Of a DNA stretch of 64,000 bases, positions 17,047 through 25,296 are shown piece after piece. The notes under the pieces are model-generated. The model was not told where the DNA came from. It made no database searches and saw nothing but the letters and a program-made list of their open reading frames with translations. The stretch comes from Hoeflea_A sp965228785. GTDB taxonomy: Bacteria; Pseudomonadota; Alphaproteobacteria; Rhizobiales; Rhizobiaceae. The translations under genes were made by a program, and so were the position numbers. The DNA lies in the NCBI GenBank assembly GCA_965228785.1, contig CBDDIF010000001.1, positions 372,001-436,000 on the forward strand, in the 5' to 3' direction. Numbering within the stretch: the stretch's first letter is position 1; every line of letters starts with the position of its first letter.

Positions 17047-18380
17047 GACAGTCCCAATCTCTGCATCTTGCGCTTGAGGGCGTGTCTGGAAATCCCGAGC
17101 CGATCCGCGGCAATGCCTTTCTTGCCTCCGGATTTGAGCAAGGCATCATGAATCATGTTGCGCTCGACGCCGTCCATCGATTCCTCGATGGAAACGGGTC
17201 CTCTCGGTTCCACCGCCTTGAATTCGGCTGGCAGATGATCGACCGATATGACTTGCCCAGCGTGTAGAATGGTCAACCGTTCGACCAGGTTCTTCAGCTC
17301 ACGCACGTTTCCCGGCCAATCGTAGGAGTTGAAGAAGGTCAATGTCGATTTGGCAAATCCGATCGGAAGATCAGCCGTTTCCTCTGCAAACCTTCGAGCG
17401 AAATGGTTGGCGAGCGCTTCGATGTCCTGCTCCCGGTCCCGAAGTGGCGGGATCTCCAGGGGCATTACATTCAAGCGAAAGAACAGATCGTGGCGGAAGG
17501 ATTTGTCGGACGCGGCCCGTTCCAGATTCTTGTTCGTGGCGGCGATGACGCGCACATCCGAGTGGTGCTCCCGGGTAAGGCCAACGGGGCGATAGCTCCG
17601 GGTTTCAAGAAACGTGAGGAGCTTGGCTTGCACCGGGAGCGGCATTTCGCTGATCTCGTCGAGAAACAGCGTGCCCCCGTTCGCGATTTCAACCAGACCT
17701 CTTCGGCGCGAGACGAGTCCGGGCAGGGATCCCTTTTCCGCCCCGAACAATTCGGCCTCAATCTGGCGTTCCGGCAAGGTCGCGCAGTTGATCTCGACAA
17801 ACGGGCTGTCCCCATTGCTGCCCTGTAGATGCAGTTGTTTTGCCACCACCGCCTTGCCGACACCGGTTTCGCCGGACAGGAGAAGCGTACTCACGTTACT
17901 CTCAGCGATCCGGTCCATCTGTTCACGAAGGCCTCGAATGAGATGACAGTTTCCGATGAAGGCGTTGTCATTTGTTTGGCGTTCTCGGAGGTATCGGACC
18001 TCCGATTCCAGCTGCTTGCGCTTGCTTGTCTCCTCAATCAGATTGATGAGTTCATCCACATCGAAGGGCTTCGAAAGATAGTCAACCGCTCCCATTTTTA
18101 TGGCGGTAACGGCATCCCTGGTGTCGTCGAATGCCGACATCATGATCACCGGCGTATCGGGAGTCTCGTCAGTCAGCCAGTCCAGCACTTCAAGGCCGGA
18201 CTGACCCGGCATGCGAATGTCCAGAAGGATCACGTCGGGGCTTTCCCTCTTGGCAAGGCTGCACCCGTTGTGTCCGTTGTGCGCCTCAAGACAGGTCATC
18301 CCGGCCTGTCGAAGCGTGAACGCAAGCGATTGTGTGAGCTTGATTTCGTCGTCGATGATGAGGACGGTTGTCTTGTTCAT
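17043..18380 (-). CDS. NtrC-family response regulator with degenerate GAFTGA motif
   Basis: 445 aa. Receiver domain 1-120 with phosphoacceptor Asp54 (VILLDIRMPG) and Lys104. AAA+ domain about 140-380: Walker A GETGVGKA (170-177), Walker B GGTLFLDEI (235-243). C-terminal Fis-like helix-turn-helix with GIAADRLGISRHALKRKM. The loop that contacts sigma-54 should read GAFTGA; here residues 217-222 are GSLPGL in an otherwise intact setting (LFGAEK before, VSRRRG after). Known family members without GAFTGA act at sigma-70 promoters or as repressors. The ATG overlaps the kinase stop codon. It probably binds the TGAGCG-N5-CGCTCA sites. Confidence 0.88.
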   Translation of the reverse strand: MNKTTVLIIDDEIKLTQSLAFTLRQAGMTCLEAHNGHNGCSLAKRESPDVILLDIRMPGQSGLEVLDWLTDETPDTPVIMMSAFDDTRDAVTAIKMGAVDYLSKPFDVDELINLIEETSKRKQLESEVRYLRERQTNDNAFIGNCHLIRGLREQMDRIAESNVSTLLLSGETGVGKAVVAKQLHLQGSNGDSPFVEINCATLPERQIEAELFGAEKGSLPGLVSRRRGLVEIANGGTLFLDEISEMPLPVQAKLLTFLETRSYRPVGLTREHHSDVRVIAATNKNLERAASDKSFRHDLFFRLNVMPLEIPPLRDREQDIEALANHFARRFAEETADLPIGFAKSTLTFFNSYDWPGNVRELKNLVERLTILHAGQVISVDHLPAEFKAVEPRGPVSIEESMDGVERNMIHDALLKSGGKKGIAADRLGISRHALKRKMQRLGLS

Positions 18381-20062
18381 GAGACCGTCCGCTCCTTCCG
18401 TTCCTTTTGAAACGTGATTGTGACCGTCGTTCCAACGCCGGCCTCGCTTTCGATGTTCATCGTTCCACCGTTGGCCTCAACAAGCTGGTTGGTCACAGAA
18501 AGCCCCAGTCCCGACCCTCCAGAGCGTGTGGTGAAGAATGGACGAAGGACCCTTTTCAAGGTGTCTTCGTTCATGCCTACGCCGTCGTCTGACACGACGA
18601 GTATGGCGTCTCCGTTGTCGCGATAGGCGCGCATTCCAAGGTGGCCGCCTTCAGGCATGGCCTCGATGGCATTGAGCGCCAGATTCAGCAAAATCTGCCT
18701 GCAATGCGCCTGGTCGAGGATCAGTTCCATGTTGGATTGCCCCGAAATGTTGACGACCACATTTTTTTCGCGTGCGCTTGACGCAATCAGGGTTTTGATG
18801 GAACTGAAAACCTCCTTGATCAGGACATTGTCCTTCTGCGGTTCACTTGGGCGCGCGTATTCCAGAAACTCCCCGACCGTGGTGTCGACACGAGCGATTT
18901 CGGACGAGATCACATCGAACATTTCCTGGCGTTCCGGATCCGGCTCCGAGCGCTTCAATCCGTGAACGGTGGTTGAGATCGTGGTCAGGGGATTTCTGAT
19001 CTCATGGGCGATACCCGCTGCCATATTGCCGAGAGCCGCTTTGCGCTCGACGTCGATTCGCGATTCGATCAAACGACCCAGCTGTTGCCTCATCTGATTG
19101 TAGGAGCGTGCAAGGATGCCCAATTCGCCCGGGGCGTCTTCAGACACAGTGACCCCGAAATTGCCATTCGCAATGGCGCGGGCACCTTCGCTGAGCGGCT
19201 GGAGATAGCGAGACAGGCGTTCGGACATCAGGAAGAAAAGGGAGATGAGGCCAATTGCCGATGCCGCCGCGGAAACCATCAGCAGATATCGGATGTAGGT
19301 TCGCGGTTCCTGAAAGATGCCACTTCCCTGAACCAGGTGAATTTTCCAGCCAGGAAAGAAGTGTCGGGACTCAGCGATGGTATCGACCTTTTCCGCCGGA
19401 GTTCCGACAGCGGTTAAGCGTACGCGGTCGAAGACAACGATTTGCGGCAGGGTGACATTCGGTTCAACGAGCGATGCAGTCTGCTCGGTCAGGGATGCCA
19501 GTCGCATCCTAAGCGACACTATTCCGATCTTTTCCTGATTGAGCAGTACGGGCATGCTGATCAGGAACCAGCCCGGCCTGCCGTCTTTAGGCAAAACCGG
19601 ACCGAGGACCTCGACCGCCTCGTGCTGAATGAGCGGAAGCGTGTTGTAGCCTTCGGGCTTTTGTCTCTTTCGCGTTTCCGGAATTGTTTGCAGGATGTTG
19701 CCATCGACGTCCGACAACTCAATCGCGTAGATGTCCGGGCTTTCGGTTTCGAGCCGAAGAAAATCGCCGAGCAGTTCCGAAACTTCATTGGCGTCACTGT
19801 TTCGGAAAAACTCCGTCGTATCGGGCAGGTCGACAATGTTCTCCAGTCGGTTGATCTGCACCGACATGAAGTTACTCATCTTGGCGGCTGTCGCCTCGAG
19901 ATTGGCATTGACGCGATCGGTGATGAGATTGTCGAGGAGATTGGCGCTGTATCGATCGTAGAGGCCGGCTAGGATCGCAAGCGGGATCAGCGCCGCGATC
20001 AGGGCTCCCCAAAGATAACGGCGCGCAAGATTTAGTCTGCTGATATCCAGCCATTTTGCCAC
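18377..20062 (-). CDS. Membrane sensor histidine kinase with HAMP domain
   Basis: 561 aa from GTG 20062, selected because GGGAGG lies eight bases upstream; TTG codons further up lack one. TM1 is about residues 17-38, a large periplasmic region of about 230 residues follows, TM2 is near 262-284, then HAMP. HisKA has the phosphorylated His353 in AHEIRNPL, and HATPase_c shows NLALNAIEAMPEGG, DDGVGM and SGLGLS. It is the first gene of a three-gene coupled operon with the regulator and a periplasmic-binding protein. The large extracytoplasmic domain suggests direct ligand sensing or docking of that binding protein. Two palindromes 40-85 bp upstream suggest autoregulation. Confidence 0.9.
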   Translation of the reverse strand: MAKWLDISRLNLARRYLWGALIAALIPLAILAGLYDRYSANLLDNLITDRVNANLEATAAKMSNFMSVQINRLENIVDLPDTTEFFRNSDANEVSELLGDFLRLETESPDIYAIELSDVDGNILQTIPETRKRQKPEGYNTLPLIQHEAVEVLGPVLPKDGRPGWFLISMPVLLNQEKIGIVSLRMRLASLTEQTASLVEPNVTLPQIVVFDRVRLTAVGTPAEKVDTIAESRHFFPGWKIHLVQGSGIFQEPRTYIRYLLMVSAAASAIGLISLFFLMSERLSRYLQPLSEGARAIANGNFGVTVSEDAPGELGILARSYNQMRQQLGRLIESRIDVERKAALGNMAAGIAHEIRNPLTTISTTVHGLKRSEPDPERQEMFDVISSEIARVDTTVGEFLEYARPSEPQKDNVLIKEVFSSIKTLIASSAREKNVVVNISGQSNMELILDQAHCRQILLNLALNAIEAMPEGGHLGMRAYRDNGDAILVVSDDGVGMNEDTLKRVLRPFFTTRSGGSGLGLSVTNQLVEANGGTMNIESEAGVGTTVTITFQKERKERTVS

Positions 20063-20101
20063 GGTAACCGCCTCCCGGTTCAACTGTAGCAAGGTTGGGC
20101 A

Positions 20102-20147
20102 TGGGCGAAAATCGCTCAGAGGACAAGATTTGAGCGGATTCCGCTCA
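20102..20147. promoter_or_regulatory. Paired palindromic operators at the sensor kinase promoter
   Basis: TGAGCG-GATTC-CGCTCA at 20131-20147 is perfect; TGGGCG-AAAAT-CGCTCA at 20102-20118 has one mismatch. Centres are 29 bp apart. The same architecture is found before the ABC transporter operon at 15704-15751. Their closeness to the GTG at 20062 fits promoter overlap and autoregulation. Confidence 0.65.
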
Positions 20148-20152
20148 TTGGC

Positions 20153-20526
20153 CTAATCCAGCGTCCGCTTGTACCGCAGCATCGCCAGGATCGTTACGAC
20201 CGTCAGGATGATCAGCAGGGCGCGCAGATCAGGCACGATGTCCGCGAGGTCGGCGCCATTCAGCATGATCTTGCGGATGACGCGCATGAAATGGGTCGAC
20301 GGGATAGCCGTGCCCAGCGCCTGGGCCCAGCCGGGCATGGCGGCGAAGGGGAACATGAAGCCGGACAGCAGGATCGACGCCAGTAGGTAGAAGAACGACA
20401 TCTGCATGGCCTGCATCTGGTTCCTGGCGACCGTCGAAAACAGGAAGCCGAGCGCCAGATTGACCAGGATGAAAATGTTGAGGCCGATCAGGAAGGGCAC
20501 GATCGGGCCGACGAAAGGCACGGAAA
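20153..20526 (-). pseudogene. Truncated copy of the ABC-2 permease (3' third only)
   Basis: About 122 codons that match the last third of the intact permease gene at 23226-24356, with only three amino-acid differences over 122 (Ala/Pro, Asn/Lys, Leu/Met) but scattered third-position changes. Both copies stop at the same codon (TAG here, TGA in the full gene). Homology ends at about 20527, where it is fused to the end of an HxlR-type gene in the opposite orientation. Lacking the ATG, most membrane segments and its own ATPase, it is not functional. It is part of a duplication scar. Confidence 0.85.
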
Positions 20527-20564
20527 AGTTGCTTATGCGCAGCAGCTATGCAGGGGTTTTATGA
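20526..20564 (+). pseudogene. Last 13 codons of an HxlR-regulator gene copy
   Basis: 39 bases reading KLLMRSSYAGVL-stop match the end of the HxlR gene at 8317-8355 (KWLMRSSYAEVS-stop) at 36 of 39 positions, including the stop codon. It abuts the truncated permease copy. The resemblance stops right after the TGA. This is the second half of the junction scar. Confidence 0.75.
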
Positions 20565-20686
20565 GATCATTTCCGGACAGGCTGCCGCGACTTGATCCAA
20601 ATGAGGAACGTGCTGTTCATGACGAGCACCCGTTGGCGCCATACTTAAAGCCGAAGAGCTCAAGGGGAGAAAGTCGGGCAACCATC

Positions 20687-21634
20687 TCAGTCCGTCAGGT
20701 AAATAAAGATGATCACGCTGGCTGCATAAAGGCCAACGATCAGTGCACCGCCGAGAAGTGTCGTTGCGAGCTTCGATCCGCTATCTCTATCAAGCCAGAA
20801 ATCCAGGGCGCGCGTCGTCACCGGCATAACCAGCCATGTCAGGATAATGACACTGAGGACGTTGGATACGAACATCGATGGCGGTAACCCCCAATCCGGG
20901 AAAAGCGGCACGACGTAAAGCGTCAACAACATTACGGTCGGATAGAGTGCAAGCAAAACGACCATGGCCATCCTGACCTGCGATGGCCCCTCATCGGTTC
21001 TGCCGGCTGCGTTTTCGAACCAGTCCTGGAAGCCGCGACCGACGCGTCGCACCTGGACATGTTCAAAGTAATGGTCCGCTTCCTGCATCTTCTCTCTATG
21101 AACGTCCGAGGCGAACCAGTCGTCCAGATGTGCGGCGGAATCAAACCGGAACACAACGACCCATTCATCCTGGACTCCGGGCACGGGCCGGATCATTTCT
21201 GTACCCAGAAAACCCGGGAATTTGCCGGCGGCCGTGTCAACGTCCAATTGCCATTTTTGATAAGCACCTTCAAAACCCGGTTTCAGCTTTTGAGAAATCA
21301 CCACCGTTACTGGTGCTTCGCTTGGCTTGTTCTTCGCGATGACCTGCTGTGTTACAGGCGCGCCAAATTCCCTCTCCGACTCAGACAGAGCGGTTTTGTA
21401 AGCGCCGTCATTGAGCAAGGCTTTCAAATGATCGACAGATTCGTAGGTCAGGAGTTGAACCCATTGCTCCTGCACTCCCTCAACCGGCTCCTGAAAATCC
21501 ACGTCCACCAGGCCGCCGTGCTGCTTGGCTATGCTTACGATCTTCTCGTGCCAGGTTCGATATGTATCCTTGTCGAATTCGCCGGGGTTTCTCGACAACA
21601 ATACGGTGCCCAGCTGGGGTGCAGCTCCAGTCAT
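20687..21634 (-). CDS. Double ABM-domain protein with three membrane segments
   Basis: 315 aa. Residues about 5-100 and 107-200 are two antibiotic-biosynthesis-monooxygenase (ABM, dimeric ferredoxin-like) modules; the second has PVTVVISQKLKPGFEGAYQKWQ and GFLGTEMIRPVPGVQDEWVVVFRFDS, the classic strand pattern. Residues about 225-315 contain three hydrophobic helices (VRMAMVVLLALYPTVMLL, FVSNVLSVIILTWLVMP, TLLGGALIVGLYAASVIIF). This tandem ABM plus membrane-anchor layout is seen in uncharacterised proteobacterial proteins. It starts 10 bp after guanine deaminase, so the pair is likely an operon. Enzyme activity is unproven. Confidence 0.75.
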   Translation of the reverse strand: MTGAAPQLGTVLLSRNPGEFDKDTYRTWHEKIVSIAKQHGGLVDVDFQEPVEGVQEQWVQLLTYESVDHLKALLNDGAYKTALSESEREFGAPVTQQVIAKNKPSEAPVTVVISQKLKPGFEGAYQKWQLDVDTAAGKFPGFLGTEMIRPVPGVQDEWVVVFRFDSAAHLDDWFASDVHREKMQEADHYFEHVQVRRVGRGFQDWFENAAGRTDEGPSQVRMAMVVLLALYPTVMLLTLYVVPLFPDWGLPPSMFVSNVLSVIILTWLVMPVTTRALDFWLDRDSGSKLATTLLGGALIVGLYAASVIIFIYLTD

Positions 21635-21644
21635 GGCGCTGTCC

Positions 21645-23000
21645 TCAACCTCTCGTTCCGTCTTGTTCGTAAAGCAGGTTCCCGCTTACCCAGGTCGCTT
21701 CGACGGCGCGCTCGTCGCCCAGCATCATGAGGCCGAAGGCCTCGTGTTGCATTTGCTCAAACTCCTGCTCTTCCATTGACAGCTTGCCGTCGATGTTTGC
21801 ATTTTCCGCGCGGAAGGAAAGAACCGAAGTGGGTCTCGTGTTAACGACGACCAGGTCAGCAAACTTGCCCGGGTCAAAATTGCCGATCTCGTCTTCCAAC
21901 ATGAGGGCCTTCGCTCCGCCAAGCGTCGCCAGAAACAGGCCTTTAAGAACTGAGAGCTTCTGGGACTGAAGCCCGGCAACCTTGTATGCGTCGTTGAGAA
22001 CCCTGAATATCGAGAAACAGTCGCCGGCTCCCATGTCGGTTCCGACGCCTACGAGCACCGGTGTTTCCACCGATTTGGCCTTGTGGATCATAAACAGCCC
22101 GCTTCCCAAATAGAGATTTGATGCCGGACAGAAGGAGATCGACGATTTCGAGGAAGACATGCGTTGAAAGGCATCGTCGCTCAAGTGAATTGCGTGGCCT
22201 GCCGTAAATTTCGGTCCGACAATGCCCGCCCGCTCGTAGACGTTGAGGTAGTCCTTGGCTTCCGGAAATAGCGCCGCGACTTCCGCGATCTCCTTGTGAT
22301 TCTCCGACATATGCGTGTTGACCCAGGTGTCGGGATACTCCCCCTTGAGCTGGCCGCATCGCTGCAGTTGTTCTCTGGTTGAACCGAGTGCAAAGCGCGG
22401 CGTAATCGCATATTTGTTACGCCCCTTCATGTGCCAGCGTTCGATGAGATCCTTGCTGTTGGCATAAAACGAGTCCGCCGTATCCAGGTATTCAGGTGGA
22501 GCCAGGCCGGGTCGGTCGATGCCGGTCAGCCCGGCAATCATGCAGATGTTGCGATCACTGCAGGCTTCGAAAAATGCGTCGACCGATTGCGGAAATGTGG
22601 TGGTGAAGACCTGTGCCGTTGTTGTGCCGTTTGCCAGCATCAGGTCCAAAAAGCGATCTGCCACGCTTCGGGCATAGGCCTTGTCTCGAAATTTGATTTC
22701 GGTTGGAAATGTATACTTTGCCAGCCATTCAAGCAGTTGTTCCCCAAAAGCCGCAATCATCTCGGTTTGCGGATAATGGACATGCGTGTCGACAAAGCCG
22801 GGCAAGATCAGTCGATTGGTGTAGGTAACGGTGTCGACGTCGGCGTATTTCTCGCCGATCTCTTCAAAAGGACCGAAATCCTTTATCTTCTCACCATCGA
22901 TGACCAGCAATCCATCGGGCAAGTAGCGAACAGCGTCGCTCTCATCCCTGTAGAATGGATCGTGCAGGAAATCGAGAAACGTTCCCCTTATAGCCCTCAT
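21645..23000 (-). CDS. guaD: Guanine deaminase
   Basis: 451 aa, about the family length (439 in E. coli). Amidohydrolase fold: PGFVDTHVHYPQTEMIAAFGE carries the zinc-binding HxH and is near-diagnostic for guanine deaminase; NTHMSENHKEI supplies further ligand residues, GHAIHLSD another His, and VGVGTDMGAGD the catalytic Asp. Converts guanine to xanthine and ammonia in the cytoplasm for purine salvage or nitrogen supply. It sits between the duplication scar and the efflux operon, followed by the ABM membrane protein. No purine riboswitch-like structure is seen in the 225 bp before the start. Confidence 0.92.
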   Translation of the reverse strand: MRAIRGTFLDFLHDPFYRDESDAVRYLPDGLLVIDGEKIKDFGPFEEIGEKYADVDTVTYTNRLILPGFVDTHVHYPQTEMIAAFGEQLLEWLAKYTFPTEIKFRDKAYARSVADRFLDLMLANGTTTAQVFTTTFPQSVDAFFEACSDRNICMIAGLTGIDRPGLAPPEYLDTADSFYANSKDLIERWHMKGRNKYAITPRFALGSTREQLQRCGQLKGEYPDTWVNTHMSENHKEIAEVAALFPEAKDYLNVYERAGIVGPKFTAGHAIHLSDDAFQRMSSSKSSISFCPASNLYLGSGLFMIHKAKSVETPVLVGVGTDMGAGDCFSIFRVLNDAYKVAGLQSQKLSVLKGLFLATLGGAKALMLEDEIGNFDPGKFADLVVVNTRPTSVLSFRAENANIDGKLSMEEQEFEQMQHEAFGLMMLGDERAVEATWVSGNLLYEQDGTRG

Positions 23001-23225
23001 TTTTCCCGCTCCTCTCCGATGCCGCTGCTCTTGTTGAGCTCGAGCTTCCCTCCTCGAACTGGATATTCAGATGCAGAGACGGTTTCATATTGCCCGCGTT
23101 TTACAAATCTGAAGTTAATTGCGGATTTCAGAGGGCTATCGGAGAGAGGCGGTCAAATTCACATCATCCCGCGGATTTCCGGGGCTGCGTGTGGCCTTTT
23201 GTGGCTTGGCGAAAGCGATGTTCAG

Positions 23226-24356
23226 TCAGTCCAGCGTCCGCTTGTAACGCAGCATTGCCAGGATCGTGACGACCGTCAGGATGATCATCAGGGCGCGCAG
23301 ATCGGGCACGATGTCGGCAAGGTCGGCGCCTTTCAGCATGATTTTGCGGATGACGCGCATGAAATGGGTCGAGGGGATGGCCGTGCCCAGCGCCTGAGCC
23401 CAGCCGGGCATGGCGGCGAAGGGGAACATGAAGCCGGACAGCAGGATCGACGGCAGCAGGTAGAAGAACGACATCTGCATGGCTTGCATCTGGTTCCTGG
23501 CGACGGTCGAGAAAAGGAAGCCGAGCGCCAGATTGACCAGGATGAAGATGTTGAGGCCGATCAGGAACGGCACGATCGGGCCGACGAAGGGCACAGAAAA
23601 AACCCAGAAGGCGAGGATAAAGAAGACGCAGGTCTGGACATAGCCGATCAGCACGTAAGGTGTGATCTTGCCGAGCATGACTTCGGGTGCCCGCACCGGT
23701 GTCGACAACAGCGTCTCCATGGTGCCGCGCTCGCTTTCGCGCACGATGGCGATCGCCGTAATCATCACCATGGTCATGGAAATGATGATGGCAAGCAGGC
23801 CCGGCACGATGTTGTAGCTGGTCTTGCCGGCCGGGTTGTAGCGCCGGTGGGCGATAACATCGAAAGCCTCGGGCGCGTTGGCGAGATAGGAAAGCGGTCC
23901 GATCGCCAGGGTGGCGATGCTGTTCGACGCCAATTGGGTGAGCGCGGCAGTCGCCGCGCCGGAGGTGGACGGATCCGAGGCGTCTGCATCGACCAGGAGT
24001 GCCGGGCGATTGCCGCGGACAATGTCGCGCTCGAAATGTTCCGGAATGGTGACGACGAAAGACGCTTCGCCCATGACCAGGGCCCGGTCAGCCTCGTGGG
24101 CATTGGCAACGGTGCCGCGCATGTCGAAATAGGTCGAGGTTTCCATCGACGCCAGGAAGGCGCGGGTGAACGGCCCGGTATCGTGCACTTCGACCAGCGT
24201 CGGCATGTGGCGCGGGTCGGAGTTGATGGCGAAACCGAACAGCATCAACTGCATGATCGGGATGGCGATCATCATGGCGAACGTCATGCGGTCGCGCCGC
24301 ATCTGGATGAATTCCTTCATCAGCACCGCCACGAATCTGCTCGACGAGAAGACCAC
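23226..24356 (-). CDS. ABC-2 type efflux permease
   Basis: 376 aa from GTG 24356, behind GGGAGG and three bases after the ATPase stop; matches the YhhJ/YbhS/YbhR length. One N-terminal transmembrane helix (MTFAMMIAIPIMQLMLFGFAIN), a large extracytoplasmic domain, then five helices with the family signature RESERGTMETLLSTPVRAPEVMLGK. Functions with the ATPase and HlyD-type adaptor as a drug or envelope-stress exporter. Its last third is duplicated at 20153-20526. Confidence 0.9.
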   Translation of the reverse strand: MVFSSSRFVAVLMKEFIQMRRDRMTFAMMIAIPIMQLMLFGFAINSDPRHMPTLVEVHDTGPFTRAFLASMETSTYFDMRGTVANAHEADRALVMGEASFVVTIPEHFERDIVRGNRPALLVDADASDPSTSGAATAALTQLASNSIATLAIGPLSYLANAPEAFDVIAHRRYNPAGKTSYNIVPGLLAIIISMTMVMITAIAIVRESERGTMETLLSTPVRAPEVMLGKITPYVLIGYVQTCVFFILAFWVFSVPFVGPIVPFLIGLNIFILVNLALGFLFSTVARNQMQAMQMSFFYLLPSILLSGFMFPFAAMPGWAQALGTAIPSTHFMRVIRKIMLKGADLADIVPDLRALMIILTVVTILAMLRYKRTLD

Positions 24357-24357
24357 C

Positions 24358-25296
24358 TCAGGCGGCCTCCCTGGCCGCGAAATTGTCTGTCGAACCGGCC
24401 ATGAGATGGATGAACACCTCCTCCAGACCGGCCGGCTGTTCAGCCCAGTGATAATCCTTGTCGGAGCGGAAGGGCTTTGTCGCTTTATTAAGCGCCTTCT
24501 GGTCCGTGCCTGAGATGTGCAGCGATGAGCCGAAGCGGGCGACCTGGGCAATGCCGGCAATGCCTTCCAGTTTCCGCGCCAGAGCAGCGAGATCCGGACC
24601 TTCGACATGCCAGGTGTGCAGCCCGACCATGTCAGGGATGGCCTGCGACGGGCCGTCGATCAGCTTCTTGCCATAGGCGATATAGGCGATGTTGTCGCAT
24701 TGCACCGCCTCGTCCATGTAGTGGGTGGAGACCAGCACGGTGACGCCGGCATCGGCGAGGCGGCGGATTTCGTCCCAGAAATCACGCCGCGCCTTGGGGT
24801 CGACGCCGGCCGTCGGCTCGTCGAGCAGCAGCAGGTCCGGATCGTGCAGCAGACAGGCGGCAAGCGCCAGGCGCTGCTTCCAGCCGCCCGACAGCTGGCC
24901 GGCGAGCTGATGCGATCGGTCCGCCAGTCCAAGATTCTCCAGCGCCTCGTCGACCCGCTTGCGCCGCTTCCTGATGCGGTACATGCGGCCCATGAAATCG
25001 AGGTTCTCGCGGATCGTCAGGTCCGAATAGAGCGAGAATTTCTGCGTCATGTAGCCGACATGCTCCTTGATGCTGTCGGACTGGCGCAGGATGTCGTAGC
25101 CAAGGCAGGTGCCGTCGCCGGCATCGGGCGTCAGCAGGCCGCAGAGCATGCGAATGGTCGTGGTCTTGCCGCTGCCATTGGGTCCGAGGAAGCCGTAGAT
25201 GGCGCCCTTTGGCACGCTGATGTCGAAGTGGTCGACGACCGTCTTGTCACCGAACCGCTTGACCAACCCTTTGACCTCGATGACCGGCTCGCTCAT
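24358..25296 (-). CDS. ABC-2 efflux ATPase
   Basis: 312 aa from ATG 25296, whose first bases overlap the adaptor stop (ATGA). GPNGSGKTTTIRML is Walker A, LSGGWKQRLALAACLLHDP the signature, LLLLDEPTAGVDP Walker B, and STHYMDEAVQCD the H-loop region. A C-terminal 80-residue domain is typical of YhiH/YbhF halves and natA-like ATPases. Energises the permease encoded directly after it. Confidence 0.92.
   Translation of the reverse strand: MSEPVIEVKGLVKRFGDKTVVDHFDISVPKGAIYGFLGPNGSGKTTTIRMLCGLLTPDAGDGTCLGYDILRQSDSIKEHVGYMTQKFSLYSDLTIRENLDFMGRMYRIRKRRKRVDEALENLGLADRSHQLAGQLSGGWKQRLALAACLLHDPDLLLLDEPTAGVDPKARRDFWDEIRRLADAGVTVLVSTHYMDEAVQCDNIAYIAYGKKLIDGPSQAIPDMVGLHTWHVEGPDLAALARKLEGIAGIAQVARFGSSLHISGTDQKALNKATKPFRSDKDYHWAEQPAGLEEVFIHLMAGSTDNFAAREAA

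Noticed and set aside
23001..23225. A purine riboswitch before guanine deaminase.
   Set aside because: No conserved pairing pattern of a purine aptamer is visible.
22431..24404. A 657-codon plus-strand open frame across guanine deaminase start and the ABC-2 permease.
   Set aside because: It is antisense to two genes with clear domains, has Gly/Arg/His-rich low-complexity composition and no ribosome site.
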